A stretch of 64,000 nt of DNA from Bacteroidota bacterium (lineage in GTDB: Bacteria; Bacteroidota; Bacteroidia; B-17B0; Aurantibacillaceae), in contig JAAFIQ010000001.1 of assembly GCA_013298715.1 (NCBI GenBank), positions 372,001 through 436,000 of the forward strand. The letters run 5' to 3'. Below the pieces are notes generated by a model. The model saw nothing but the letters and a program-made list of their open reading frames with translations, was not told the DNA's origin and made no database searches. Positions 16,527-25,668 of this stretch are shown piece after piece. Position numbers and translations under genes: made by a program. Positions within the stretch are counted from its first letter, which is position 1; each line of letters begins with the position of its first letter.

Positions 16527-17474
16527 ATGATTAAAAAACTTATCGTTTTTAGCGCTATTGCACTTGGCGTTTCAACTAATTTATTAGCACAAGATGATTT
16601 ACTAAGCTTGGTTGAAGAGCCTAAAGCAAAAAAATCAGAAAAAGTTTATGCCACTTTTAAAACGTTAAAAATTGGCAATGCGCAAACCATAGAAACCGTA
16701 AAAAAACATCATTTAGATTACCGTATTAGTCACCGTTTTGGGAATTTATACGATAATACCACGCCAAACCCCTTAAATGACGCGGCGCAAACAGGTTTTG
16801 GTTTTGATAATGCTGCTGATATTAGAAACAGTTTAGAATACGGGATACTCGATAATTTAAGCGTTGGTATAGGCAGAAGCCGTATGAATAAATTGGTAGA
16901 CGGAACTGTAAAATATAGAATTTTAACCCAAACTACCGATTTTAAAATCCCCGTATCGGTTTGTTTTTATGGCAGCATGGGTTATACACATAAAACAACT
17001 AAAGAAATATATTCAGGTGTTATAAAAGATTTTAACACAAAAGAATCGCACCGAGTAAGCTATGTTTCGCAATTAATTATTGCAAGTAAAGTAGCGCGCT
17101 TTTTATCTGTAGAAGTGTTGCCAACATACATACACCGTAATTTTATTAAAGATGCTATAAACACAAATAATAGTGAAAAAGATATAAATGGTATGTTTTC
17201 TATAGGCATTGGCGGACGCTTGCGTGTTACAAAACGTTGTTCAGTAATTGGCGATTATTTTTATAACACAGCGCCATTCTTCACTAATAATCCTAACGTA
17301 TTTAATCCATTATCATTAGGTTTTGAAATGGAAACCGGCGGACACGTTTTTAGTTTGTTTTTTACCAACGCAAGCGGCTTGGTTGAAAACAATTATTTAA
17401 CTGGAACTACGGATTCTTGGTCTAAAGCGCAAGTGAAATTTGGTTTCAGTATTTCTCGTACTTTTGCGTTATAG
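16527..17474 (+). CDS. DUF5777-type outer-membrane beta-barrel protein
   Basis: Protein of 315 residues with a signal peptide (LIVFSAIALGVSTNLLAQ). The sequence carries the features I associate with DUF5777: TIETVKKHHLDYRISHRFGN, NSLEYGILDNLSVGIGRSR, and amphipathic beta strands ending with an aromatic near the C-terminus (FSISRTFAL, with a terminal hydrophobic). It is probably an outer-membrane barrel. Substrate or partner is unknown. Genetically linked to the preceding YceI gene and the following DUF4271 gene. Confidence 0.85.
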   Translation: MIKKLIVFSAIALGVSTNLLAQDDLLSLVEEPKAKKSEKVYATFKTLKIGNAQTIETVKKHHLDYRISHRFGNLYDNTTPNPLNDAAQTGFGFDNAADIRNSLEYGILDNLSVGIGRSRMNKLVDGTVKYRILTQTTDFKIPVSVCFYGSMGYTHKTTKEIYSGVIKDFNTKESHRVSYVSQLIIASKVARFLSVEVLPTYIHRNFIKDAINTNNSEKDINGMFSIGIGGRLRVTKRCSVIGDYFYNTAPFFTNNPNVFNPLSLGFEMETGGHVFSLFFTNASGLVENNYLTGTTDSWSKAQVKFGFSISRTFAL

Positions 17475-17475
17475 C

Positions 17476-18195
17476 ATGAGTTTAACAGAGCACGTTTTTT
17501 ATAATCACCAATTAAAAGTTACTCAATTCACATCCTATTCAATGGCAAACAAAAGTTTAGTTTGGCCATCTGTATTATTTTTTATCTTATTAATATTAAT
17601 TATTGTTGTAAAGAATTCAGCTCTTAACAATGTTTTAAAAATTTTCAAATCCACCACTAATAATCAAGCATGGCAGCAATACTTGCGTGAAGATGGTACA
17701 AACATAAAATCACATAATTTAGTTTTAGTAGGAATTTATTTGCTTACACTAACCTATTTTGTTTATAAAATTAATACATATTATAATTTGGTGTTTGTTA
17801 GCTTTAGCAGTTTGTGGCAATATTTGTTTTTGCTTGGCGTTTTTTTATTGTGTTTACTTTTAAAATTTATGGCAAATTTCTTTATTGCACGAATTACAAA
17901 TAGCCTTGAGGTTATAAGTAATTACCAAACTTATACCTTGCTTATTAATCAAGCATTCGGTGTAATTTACTTCCCAATGTTTGTGCTAATTGAGTTTGCG
18001 GGTTTTAATTCATTCCATCTTTTAACGGTATGTTTAAGCTTATATCTCCTGTCAATTCTAGTAAAATGGATAAAAGGTAGCATAATTTGTATAACAGAAT
18101 ATAGGATAGGAATTTTGCAAACTTTTTTGTACCTTTGCGCCCTAGAACTTTTACCATTTTTAGTAATAGTAAAGTTTAGTGTTGAAACCTTTTAA
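17476..18195 (+). CDS. DUF4271 multi-pass membrane protein
   Basis: Protein of 239 residues with about five to seven hydrophobic segments. ATG at 17476, directly after the previous stop, is chosen over an in-frame ATG inside the preceding gene. The family is common in Bacteroidota next to the uroporphyrinogen-III synthase gene, as here, and has no assigned function. It is probably in one transcript with hemD 12 bp downstream. Confidence 0.8.
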   Translation: MSLTEHVFYNHQLKVTQFTSYSMANKSLVWPSVLFFILLILIIVVKNSALNNVLKIFKSTTNNQAWQQYLREDGTNIKSHNLVLVGIYLLTLTYFVYKINTYYNLVFVSFSSLWQYLFLLGVFLLCLLLKFMANFFIARITNSLEVISNYQTYTLLINQAFGVIYFPMFVLIEFAGFNSFHLLTVCLSLYLLSILVKWIKGSIICITEYRIGILQTFLYLCALELLPFLVIVKFSVETF

Positions 18196-18207
18196 TTAAA
18201 AAAGTAA

Positions 18208-19395
18208 ATGGCTAAAAAAGCTACAAAAAAAATTGCTAGTAAAGCAAACAAAAAAACAGAGTCGAAAAAAAAAGTGACTAGCCAAAAAGCGAAAACAAAA
18301 AAAATCACTCCAAAAAAAATTGAAGCTAAAATAGTAAAAGCAAAAAAAAGTTTAGCTAAACCTAAATCAACAAAAAAGGTAGCAAGTAAACCAATTAAAA
18401 AAGTAAAGACTGTTACTAAAACACCTAAAAAAGTAACTGGTAGCCCTATCAAAAAAGTTGATACTAAAATAAATCTTGTAAAAGTATCAGCTAAAAAGGC
18501 ACCTAAAAAAATTATTGCAGGAACAGATTATAAAGAACAAATAAATAATTTAGATTCAATAAAAAAGCAAAGAAAATCGGCTAAAAAACCTATAATTACC
18601 TTGCCTCCACCCCCTGTTATTGAGGTGAGTAATTTCCCTAAAAATAAAATTAAAAACGTTTTAATATCTCAACCTAAACCTGCTGAACCTGATAAGAACC
18701 CTTATTTAGATTTAGGAAGTAGATATGGTTTGAATATAAATTTTCGTCAGTTTATTAAAGTTGAAGGATTAAGCTCTCAAGAATTTAGATTGCAGCGCAT
18801 TGAGATATTACATTATGGAGCCGTTATCCTAACAAGTAAACTTTCGGTTGATCATTACTTTAGAATTTGTAATGAAATGCGTGTTACGGTGCCAGATAGC
18901 ATGAAGTTTTTTTGTATAAATGAACAAACAGCGTATTACCTTCAAAAATACATACAATACCGTAAACGCAAAATATTTTTTGGTCACGGTACAATGTTAG
19001 ATTTAGTAGATGTAATTAGAAAAAATAAAGAAGAGAAATTTTTACTACCAGTTAGCGACGTACACAAAGAACAAATTGTTGACTTTTTAGATGAATTAAA
19101 AATAACTTATACTAAAAGTGTCTTTTATAAAACTGTAAGTGCAAACCTAAGCGATATGAAAAACTTAAATGAGTATGATTTATTAGTTTTCTTTACGCCT
19201 GCTGGAATAAAATCATTAAAACAAAATTTCCCTAACTTTAAACAAGGCAATACACGCATTGCGGCTTTTGGTCACACTGCGGCACAAAAGGTAAAAGAAC
19301 TGGGTTACAGATTAGATATTTTTGCTCCAAACCCTTTTAACCCAAGCATGAGTGGCGCAATTAATACTTATTTAAAAGAATCGAATAAGCGTTAA
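18208..19395 (+). CDS. hemD: uroporphyrinogen-III synthase with lysine-rich N-terminal extension
   Basis: Protein of 395 residues. The C-terminal 245 residues match HemD (KNVLISQPKPAEPDKNPY at about 149, then FFTPAGIKSLKQ and RIAAFGHTAAQKVKELGY), which closes and inverts ring D in tetrapyrrole synthesis. About 150 extra residues at the front are extremely rich in Lys, Ala and Thr and are probably disordered and nucleic-acid or membrane-surface binding. The first ATG is supported because the lysine-rich region is continuous. It ends convergently with rnpA, overlapping by 4 bp. Confidence 0.92.
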   Translation: MAKKATKKIASKANKKTESKKKVTSQKAKTKKITPKKIEAKIVKAKKSLAKPKSTKKVASKPIKKVKTVTKTPKKVTGSPIKKVDTKINLVKVSAKKAPKKIIAGTDYKEQINNLDSIKKQRKSAKKPIITLPPPPVIEVSNFPKNKIKNVLISQPKPAEPDKNPYLDLGSRYGLNINFRQFIKVEGLSSQEFRLQRIEILHYGAVILTSKLSVDHYFRICNEMRVTVPDSMKFFCINEQTAYYLQKYIQYRKRKIFFGHGTMLDLVDVIRKNKEEKFLLPVSDVHKEQIVDFLDELKITYTKSVFYKTVSANLSDMKNLNEYDLLVFFTPAGIKSLKQNFPNFKQGNTRIAAFGHTAAQKVKELGYRLDIFAPNPFNPSMSGAINTYLKESNKR

Positions 19396-19757
19396 TATAA
19401 TTTTTCGCTTGCTAATAATCTCAAAAGAGCTTCGTTAATTTCAACAAAGCTCTTTTCGTTTTTATGAGTGTATATAAAAGCCAACAATAATTTCTTATCG
19501 TTTAACCTTTTATAAAAATCGTTTTTTGTTAGGCGGTATGCTTCTTTTAGCCTTCGTTTTAATATGTTGCGCTTATTGGCGCGCTTAAACAATTTTTTAG
19601 GAACAACAAACATAGCTTGTGTGTTTGAAAACGTTGGTGGCGCTTCAAAAAAAATTAGTTTTAATCCGCCACCCGAAACAGATTTTCCTTTGTTAAACAA
19701 TAAATCAATATAAATTTTACTGCAAAGGCGTTCTTGTTTATTAAAAGTGTTTTTCAA
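19392..19757 (-). CDS. rnpA: ribonuclease P protein component
   Basis: Small basic protein of 121 residues that binds RNase P RNA and helps cleave tRNA 5' leaders. The RNPA signature is visible in FKRANKRNILKRRLKEAYRL, together with LCSKIYIDLLFNKGKS at the N-terminus. Length is normal. It is not next to rpmH here, unlike in many other bacteria; its start lies opposite bTHX. Confidence 0.95.
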   Translation of the reverse strand: MKNTFNKQERLCSKIYIDLLFNKGKSVSGGGLKLIFFEAPPTFSNTQAMFVVPKKLFKRANKRNILKRRLKEAYRLTKNDFYKRLNDKKLLLAFIYTHKNEKSFVEINEALLRLLASEKLY

Positions 19758-19812
19758 AATGCTAGCGTATAAAGATAATTTTTTTAAATTTATACCCTAA
19801 ACAAAATTAATT

Positions 19813-19959
19813 ATGGGAAAAGGAGATAAAAAATCAAAACGTGGAAAAATTCATATTGGAACTAGCGGTGTTAGCCGTCCACGTAAAAAAAAGAAACCTG
19901 CTAAAAAAGCAGCCACTAAGGAGGCAGCTCCAAAGAAAGCCGCTAAAAAAGCAAAATAA
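19813..19959 (+). CDS. 30S ribosomal protein bTHX
   Basis: ORF of 48 residues beginning MGKGDKKSKRGKIHIGTSGV and ending in an Ala/Lys-rich tail. The first 25 residues match the Bacteroidota THX family, a small basic protein that sits in the head of the 30S subunit. Start is ATG at 19813, stop TAA at 19957-19959. It is followed by an intrinsic terminator and transcribed divergently from rnpA. Confidence 0.88.
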   Translation: MGKGDKKSKRGKIHIGTSGVSRPRKKKKPAKKAATKEAAPKKAAKKAK

Positions 19960-19964
19960 AAAAG

Positions 19965-19992
19965 AAGTTGCCGTTATTAATGGCAACTTTTT
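19965..19992 (+). terminator. intrinsic terminator after bTHX
   Basis: AAGTTGCC and GGCAACTT form a perfect 8-bp stem around a 9-nt loop, and the stem runs into a T tract (five T at 19988-19992). It is 5 bp after the bTHX stop codon. Confidence 0.75.
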
Positions 19993-20001
19993 CATTTAAA
20001 A

Positions 20002-20487
20002 ATGAATCTTGAAGAGTTTAATATTCAAGCTCAAAAACAAAAAAAGAGCAACAAAGAGTTTTATACTGCTTTAAAAAAAGGCAAAGTAAAAGATTTAGAT
20101 ACACATTTCCATAAGTTACACAACCACGAGTTTGAAAAAACAGATTGTTTAGCCTGTGCTAATTGTTGCAAAACAACATCGCCCATTTTTTATCAAACAG
20201 ATATAGAGCGTGCCGCAAAAGGCCTTAAAGTAAACCCTGGAGATTTTATTAAAACGTATTTAGAAATGGACGAAGAGGGTGATTTTGTATTTAAATCTGC
20301 CCCCTGCCCTTTTTTACAACAAGATAACCGATGCAAAATATATAAATATCGCCCAACAGCCTGCAAAGAATACCCACACACTGATAGAAAAAACGTGCAT
20401 CAAATTTTAGACCTCACTTTTAGAAACACGCTTGTTTGCCCTGCGGTTTTAAACATAACAGAAAAATTAAAAACAATTATAACCTAA
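20002..20487 (+). CDS. YkgJ-type cysteine-cluster protein
   Basis: Protein of 161 residues with the conserved cysteine spacing of the YkgJ/CxxCxxCC family: CLACANCC, then CPFLQQDNRCKIYKYRP, then CKEYPH. The cysteines probably bind zinc or an iron-sulfur cluster. The enzymatic role of this family is not established. Followed by a 198-residue LURP-one-like gene only 3 bp downstream, so the two are likely one transcript. Confidence 0.9.
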   Translation: MNLEEFNIQAQKQKKSNKEFYTALKKGKVKDLDTHFHKLHNHEFEKTDCLACANCCKTTSPIFYQTDIERAAKGLKVNPGDFIKTYLEMDEEGDFVFKSAPCPFLQQDNRCKIYKYRPTACKEYPHTDRKNVHQILDLTFRNTLVCPAVLNITEKLKTIIT

Positions 20488-20490
20488 CAA

Positions 20491-21087
20491 ATGGAAAATT
20501 TAAATTACCCTTTACTATTAAAATTTAATATTGCCACACTAGCAAACGACTTTACAGCAAGCGATGCAAGCGGAGCAACTGTGGCTTATGTAAAACAAAA
20601 AATGTTTAAGCTAGTAGACGAGATAAATGTGTTTAGCAACGAAAACATGCAACAACAATTGTTTCAAATTAAAGCAAACAAATGGATTGATTTTTCGGCA
20701 GCCTACACATTTACAAGTAATATGGGCACAGAGGTTGGTAAAGTAGCCCGCAAGGGTTGGGCCAGCATTTGGAAAGCCCATTACGAAGTTGTAAATCCGC
20801 TCGGCGTAAGTGATTACACCATAAGAGAAGAAAATGCCTTTATAAAAGTACTGGATGGTATTTTTAGCGAAATACCAATTATAGGCATGCTAACTGGTTA
20901 TGTGTTTAACCCTAGCTACATAGTAACCAACGCATCTGGACAAACAATTTTGCGTTTAAAAAAACAAGCCTCGTTTTTTGGAAGAACATTTAGCATTGAA
21001 CAAGTAAGTGAAGTAAACAAAAAAGATAACGCACGTTTGCTACTTGCACTTATGATGATGATTTTGTTAGAGAGAAGAAGGGGTTAG
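20491..21087 (+). CDS. LURP-one/phospholipid scramblase-like protein
   Basis: Protein of 198 residues without signal peptide. It has repeated beta-strand blocks (FNIATLANDFTASDASG, YVKQKMFKLVDEINVF, YEVVNPLGVSDYTIREE, FNPSYIVTNASGQTILRLKK) in the order seen in LURP-one-related / tubby-like barrels. The C-terminus carries one hydrophobic helix (LLLALMMMILLERRRG). Function in bacteria is unclear. Fold assignment is by pattern. Confidence 0.65.
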   Translation: MENLNYPLLLKFNIATLANDFTASDASGATVAYVKQKMFKLVDEINVFSNENMQQQLFQIKANKWIDFSAAYTFTSNMGTEVGKVARKGWASIWKAHYEVVNPLGVSDYTIREENAFIKVLDGIFSEIPIIGMLTGYVFNPSYIVTNASGQTILRLKKQASFFGRTFSIEQVSEVNKKDNARLLLALMMMILLERRRG

Positions 21088-21098
21088 TCAAGGTTGAT

Positions 21099-21123
21099 AA
21101 CAAGTTAGGTTTTAAAACTTGTT
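21099..21123. repeat. 8-bp hairpin in short intergenic gap
   Basis: AACAAGTT and AACTTGTT are perfect complements around a 9-nt loop. They lie between the LURP-one-like gene and the 845-residue gene. There is no T tract, so a terminator role is only possible. Confidence 0.4.
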
Positions 21124-21167
21124 AAATCGAAATGACAAATAGGTGCATTTTAATTTATTTTTAACTA

Positions 21168-23705
21168 GTGAGAAAATTACTTCCAAAAATCATTTTTTTT
21201 CTGTTAGTTGCTTTTGCCATTGCGTCTGGTACTTTTGCATACCTGTACTTAAAAAAGATAAAAACCCCAACAACGGATGCTGTTGCGCTAATGCCAGATA
21301 GCTGTTTGGTATATGCTCAAAGCAAAAATTTAAAAAATTTACTAGAACAAATCAATTCTCAAAACATAATTTTTGATAAACTTAAATCAAACGGATTTTA
21401 TAATAAGTTGTCGCGTGAGTTAGTTTGGATAGATTCGCTTTTGAATTCTGCAAGTATCACTAAACTTAATTTACCAGAAAACACCATACACTTTGCATAC
21501 TATAATAACTATAAAGATTGGATAATCACCAGCAATTTTAGTTTAATTAATGCTAAAGATATAGAAAACACATTAGTAACTACTTTAAATGCTAGTTCAA
21601 GTGAAACGCATTATTCATTCAAAACTAGCTCAAACCAAATAGCATATTGTGTTTTTTTTAAAGGTGTTTTAATTTTTTCAAACAACCAAGATTTATTACA
21701 AAAATGTATTGATAAAAACAACAAACTAATTACCAATTCAAATTTTAAAGAATTTTATGCAAGCACTAAAACCAATTCAGACGTAACTTTTTTTATTAAT
21801 CATCATTTAATTAATACGTGCGAAATAAAACTTTCTGCAATTAAAAACCTTAAGTATGAAACGCTTACAATTAATTTAGAACCCTCGTCAATTGCCGCCA
21901 ATGGTTATTTGAATACCGATAGCACTTGTATTTTAGAATTATGCAAAGGCATTAAACCAATAGCTTTTAATGATGATGAAGCATTGCCCAGTTCAGCAAT
22001 AGAGTTTACAAAATTTACTTTTAACAATAATCACTTAGGCAAAGCTAATTATTGGGAGACAATTAACGATTCTGCGCTTTTTGATATGCGACAAGAGTTT
22101 TATGCAAACTTTAACTCATCTTTAACCGAATTTAAGGTCAGAAATCAATTCCAATCACAACTACTTGTTAGTGTTGATAATGCTGGTCTTTTACAAAAAC
22201 ACTTGGGCTTTATTTGCGATTCGTCCTTCTTATACAACACATATAAAATTTATGTTTTAAAAAAGAAAAGCCAATTATTTTACCCCATCTCTGAAACAGA
22301 ATTTGGGTACTTTACATACGGAAGTAATTCCATTTGCTTTTCTGTAAATTTAGTAGATGCGCTAAGCTACGCAAATATGATACAAGAAGGAAAGACATTG
22401 TCGAAAAATGTTTCGTTTATAGCTTATAAGGCGCAGCAATTGAGTGAAGCATACAATTACATTCATTACCATAGTCCGAATGGTAGTGGCGGAACAATAA
22501 ATAATTTTATTCGCTTGGAGAAAAGTGCTTATCAAAATTTTAAGCATTTTTCTTACACATTAGTTAACTATAAAAACAATTTTAAATCACGTGCAAATTT
22601 AAAGTACGAAAGCGAAAATGAGGCAGCGCCAATAAATAGTTTGTGGCAATGCAGATTAGATACTACACTATCTGGAGAAATAAATTCGTTTTATAACCAC
22701 AACACAAAACAAAACGAAATTGTGGTTCAGGATAATTTTAATCAACTTTACTTAATAGATAACAAAGGAAATACACTTTGGAAAACAAAATTAAACGAGC
22801 AAATTTGCTCGAAAATTTATAAAGTTGATATTTTTAAAAATGGCAAATTTCAAATGTTATTTAATACCGAAAATTATTTGCATTTGGTGGATAGAAATGG
22901 TAAGTACGTGAGTGGATATCCTGTGAAACTACCTGATGCTGCCACAAACCAACTAAGTTTATTTGATTACGATAACGAGAAAAATTACAGAATATTTATT
23001 GCTTGTAAGAATAAAAAAATTTACAATTATACCATTTACGGCTTAAAGCAAGAGGGCTTTTTGCCATTTGTTTGTGATAACAACGTTAAGCTACCTATGC
23101 ACTATGTAAAAGTGGGCTTAAGCGATTATATTGTGGCAGTTGACGAACTTGGTAAAATATACACCATTAGCAGAAAGGGCGAAGGGCGAATTGGTTTAAA
23201 AAATAAAACTATTGAAAATTGCTCAGAGTTTTTTGTAGATGCTTCTAACAGTATTAATAGTACGTTTTTAGTTTATGTTGATACCAAGAACGACGCACTA
23301 CATAAAATATCTTTCTCGGATAAAAAAGAATTAGTAAAATTAACCAACCCAATACCAAATGCAAACATCCAATTTGATTTGTTGGATGAAAATAGAACAA
23401 TGGATGTGTTAGTTAGTAATCAAAACCAATTGTTAGGTTACGACTTTAATGGTAATTTAATCTTTGAGAAGGACTACAAACTCGAAGAACCAAGCAAATC
23501 TGTTTTTTTTGGAAATGAAAATGTATCATACCTCGCAACTTATTTTGAGGTAAGTAAACTGATTAAAGTTTCAAATCTCACTTCTAATAAAATTCTATCG
23601 TTCGAGGCAAGCGCAAAGCCACTATTTTATAATTTGTTTAACGATAATAAACCTTACTTAATATATGCAAACGGAAGTTTTATTAATTGTTGTGCGTTAT
23701 ATTAG
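21168..23705 (+). CDS. large membrane-anchored hypothetical protein with propeller-like C-terminus
   Basis: Protein of 845 residues starting at a GTG. One N-terminal transmembrane helix (about 8-28) is followed by an extracytoplasmic domain of about 450 residues whose start (VALMPDSCLVYAQSKNLKNL) is reminiscent of DUF3352-type proteins. The last 350 residues contain repeated short beta motifs (YLIDNKGNTLWKTKL, HLVDRNGKYVSGYPV, IYTISRKGEGRIGL, LLGYDFNGNLIFEKDY) that suggest a PQQ-like beta-propeller. No catalytic motif is visible. Function unknown. Confidence 0.7.
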   Translation: MRKLLPKIIFFLLVAFAIASGTFAYLYLKKIKTPTTDAVALMPDSCLVYAQSKNLKNLLEQINSQNIIFDKLKSNGFYNKLSRELVWIDSLLNSASITKLNLPENTIHFAYYNNYKDWIITSNFSLINAKDIENTLVTTLNASSSETHYSFKTSSNQIAYCVFFKGVLIFSNNQDLLQKCIDKNNKLITNSNFKEFYASTKTNSDVTFFINHHLINTCEIKLSAIKNLKYETLTINLEPSSIAANGYLNTDSTCILELCKGIKPIAFNDDEALPSSAIEFTKFTFNNNHLGKANYWETINDSALFDMRQEFYANFNSSLTEFKVRNQFQSQLLVSVDNAGLLQKHLGFICDSSFLYNTYKIYVLKKKSQLFYPISETEFGYFTYGSNSICFSVNLVDALSYANMIQEGKTLSKNVSFIAYKAQQLSEAYNYIHYHSPNGSGGTINNFIRLEKSAYQNFKHFSYTLVNYKNNFKSRANLKYESENEAAPINSLWQCRLDTTLSGEINSFYNHNTKQNEIVVQDNFNQLYLIDNKGNTLWKTKLNEQICSKIYKVDIFKNGKFQMLFNTENYLHLVDRNGKYVSGYPVKLPDAATNQLSLFDYDNEKNYRIFIACKNKKIYNYTIYGLKQEGFLPFVCDNNVKLPMHYVKVGLSDYIVAVDELGKIYTISRKGEGRIGLKNKTIENCSEFFVDASNSINSTFLVYVDTKNDALHKISFSDKKELVKLTNPIPNANIQFDLLDENRTMDVLVSNQNQLLGYDFNGNLIFEKDYKLEEPSKSVFFGNENVSYLATYFEVSKLIKVSNLTSNKILSFEASAKPLFYNLFNDNKPYLIYANGSFINCCALY

Positions 23706-23723
23706 GAACTTAATTAAAAAAAT

Positions 23724-24932
23724 TTACGAATAATTAAACTCCCCAAACTCACTTTTAATGGTAAGTTGTTTACCAAGTCCTTTTTCTACTCTTCCAATTA
23801 TTTGCGCATTTACATTATATTTTTTAGAAATAGAAATAATGTTATTTGCAAATTCTGGGTCTACGTATAATTCCATTCGATGGCCCATATTAAATACTTT
23901 ATACATTTCTTTATAATCTGTATGGCTTTGTTGGTGTATGGTTTTAAACAATGGCGGCACTTCAAATAAATTATCTTTTATTACAATTAAATTGTCAGGT
24001 AAAAAATGTAGCACCTTGGTTTGGGCGCCTCCGCTGCAGTGTACAATGCCATTAATATTTTTTGTACCCAACGTTGTAATAATTTCTTTTATAATTGGCG
24101 CATACGTTCTGGTAGGCGATAAAATCAATTTTCCTGCATCAATTTTTTCATTTAAAATTTCACCTTTTTCATTCGTATAGCTTACGTCTAATTTATCTGT
24201 TAGGTTCAAAGAGCCTGTGTAAACAACGGCATCAGGTAAATTACTATCAAAACTTTCAGGAAATAATTTCGCTAAATTTTTATTAAACACATCGTGGCGT
24301 GCGCTTGTAAGGCCGTTGCTTCCCATGCCGCCGTTATATTCAGCTTCGTAACTTGCTTTTCCGTAACTACACAAACCTACAATCACATTCCCTTCTTTTA
24401 TATTATGATTTGATATCACTTTTTCTCGTTCCATGCGGCATACTACGGTGCTGTCTACAATTATGGTTCTAACCAAATCGCCAACATCAGCAGTTTCTCC
24501 GCCGGTAGAAAAAATACCTATTCCAGTATCTCTTAAATTTTGTAAAACTTCTTCTGTGCCGTTTATTAATGCTGACAGCACTTCTGCGGGGATTAAATTT
24601 TTATTTCTTCCAATTGTACTCGAAAGTAAAATATTATCTGTTGCTCCAACACAAATTAAATCATCAACATTCATTATAACTGCATCTTGGGCAATCCCTT
24701 TCCAAACGCTTAAATCGCCGGTTTGTTTCCAATACATATACGCTAACGACGATTTTGTGCCAGCACCATCTGCATGCATTACAAGGCAATGGCTATCGCT
24801 ATTACTCAACAAATCAGGCACTATTTTGCAAAATGCTTTTGGGTATAACCCTTTATCTATTTTAGAAATTGCAGCGTGTACATCCTCTTTTCCAGCCGAT
24901 ACGCCACGCAGTTGGTATTTACTATCACTCAT
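23724..24932 (-). CDS. purM: phosphoribosylformylglycinamidine cyclo-ligase (AIR synthetase)
   Basis: Protein of 402 residues of the PurM family, which makes aminoimidazole ribotide from FGAM with ATP in purine synthesis. Visible are the N-terminal YQLRGVSAGKEDV, the VMHADGAGTKSSLAYMYW segment, QDAVIMNVDDLICVGATDN, and the glycine-rich TGGETADVGD. The length (about 50 residues over the E. coli enzyme) and sequence type are those of the Bacteroidota form. ATG at 24932 with a TAGATTTG box 19 nt upstream. Confidence 0.9.
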   Translation of the reverse strand: MSDSKYQLRGVSAGKEDVHAAISKIDKGLYPKAFCKIVPDLLSNSDSHCLVMHADGAGTKSSLAYMYWKQTGDLSVWKGIAQDAVIMNVDDLICVGATDNILLSSTIGRNKNLIPAEVLSALINGTEEVLQNLRDTGIGIFSTGGETADVGDLVRTIIVDSTVVCRMEREKVISNHNIKEGNVIVGLCSYGKASYEAEYNGGMGSNGLTSARHDVFNKNLAKLFPESFDSNLPDAVVYTGSLNLTDKLDVSYTNEKGEILNEKIDAGKLILSPTRTYAPIIKEIITTLGTKNINGIVHCSGGAQTKVLHFLPDNLIVIKDNLFEVPPLFKTIHQQSHTDYKEMYKVFNMGHRMELYVDPEFANNIISISKKYNVNAQIIGRVEKGLGKQLTIKSEFGEFNYS

Positions 24933-24951
24933 TATGAATTTATTACAAGCT

Positions 24952-24959
24952 CAAATCTA
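24952..24959 (-). promoter_or_regulatory. candidate -7 box for purM
   Basis: The reverse strand reads TAGATTTG, matching TAnnTTTG, 19 nt before the ATG. No clear -33 element at the ideal spacing. Confidence 0.35.
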
Positions 24960-25027
24960 AAAAATAATATTGTTTAAAATTTAAAGTTTTATAACTATTT
25001 GTTTAACTGTATTTTTAAAAGTGTTTT

Positions 25028-25035
25028 TATCTTTG
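25028..25035 (+). promoter_or_regulatory. candidate -7 box for marC
   Basis: TATCTTTG lies 11 nt before the ATG at 25047 and inside an upstream in-frame extension that starts with TTG. Its position argues for the ATG as real start. Confidence 0.4.
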
Positions 25036-25046
25036 CGCAAGAATTT

Positions 25047-25667
25047 ATGGGGTTTTTAGCGTTATTATCTGCACTTGTATCGGTGCTTAATCCAATTGGA
25101 GCGGTGCCAATGTTTATTTCTTTTACAAGTAATAGAACTGTGCCAGAAATAAAAAGAATTGCAATTAAATGTAGCATATATGTGTTTATCATTTTACTTG
25201 TTTCATTTTTGTCAGGAAATTTTATCCTCGATTTTTTTAATATAAGTATAAACAGTATGAAAGTTGCAGGTGGTTTAATTATGCTATTAAGCGGAATTGC
25301 ATTTTTAAGTAACAAAAACGATAACCACAAAGGAATCGATAGAAAAATTAAAATTGAGGCAATTGAAAAAGAAGATATTTCATTTACACCTTTGGCAATG
25401 CCTCTTTTGGCTGGCCCAGGAAGTATGTCTTACCTAATATCATTAAATATTGTAACGCTTACCACGCAACAAATTATTATAACCGTATTGGCAATTCTAT
25501 CAGTATCGGTGTTAATTTTAATTATTTTACAAGGCTCGCGTTTTGTAAATAAGGTTATTGGAAACTCAGGCATGGTAGCACTTTCACGTATAATGGGTTT
25601 TTTTGTTATGTGTATTGGTGTAGAGTTAATTTACCGAGGAATAGTAAACTTTTTAGCCCAGCAATAA
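25047..25667 (+). CDS. MarC-family integral membrane protein
   Basis: Protein of 206 residues with about six transmembrane segments. It has the family pattern LVSVLNPIGAVPMFISFT near the N-terminus and PLAMPLLAGPGSMSYLISL in the middle. MarC proteins are conserved; their transport role is not established and they are not multidrug pumps as once named. ATG at 25047 is chosen over a TTG at 24999 because of the promoter box between them. It is followed by mqnA after one base, so likely an operon. Confidence 0.9.
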   Translation: MGFLALLSALVSVLNPIGAVPMFISFTSNRTVPEIKRIAIKCSIYVFIILLVSFLSGNFILDFFNISINSMKVAGGLIMLLSGIAFLSNKNDNHKGIDRKIKIEAIEKEDISFTPLAMPLLAGPGSMSYLISLNIVTLTTQQIIITVLAILSVSVLILIILQGSRFVNKVIGNSGMVALSRIMGFFVMCIGVELIYRGIVNFLAQQ

Positions 25668-25668
25668 T

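Noticed and set aside
18192-18452. 86-residue frame opposite the hemD lysine-rich region
   Set aside because: Phe/Leu/Val-rich because it is the complement of lysine-rich codons; a mirror of a real gene.
18208-18657. HemD leader as a separate histone-like gene
   Set aside because: It is in one uninterrupted frame with the HemD domain, without a stop or second start of better quality.
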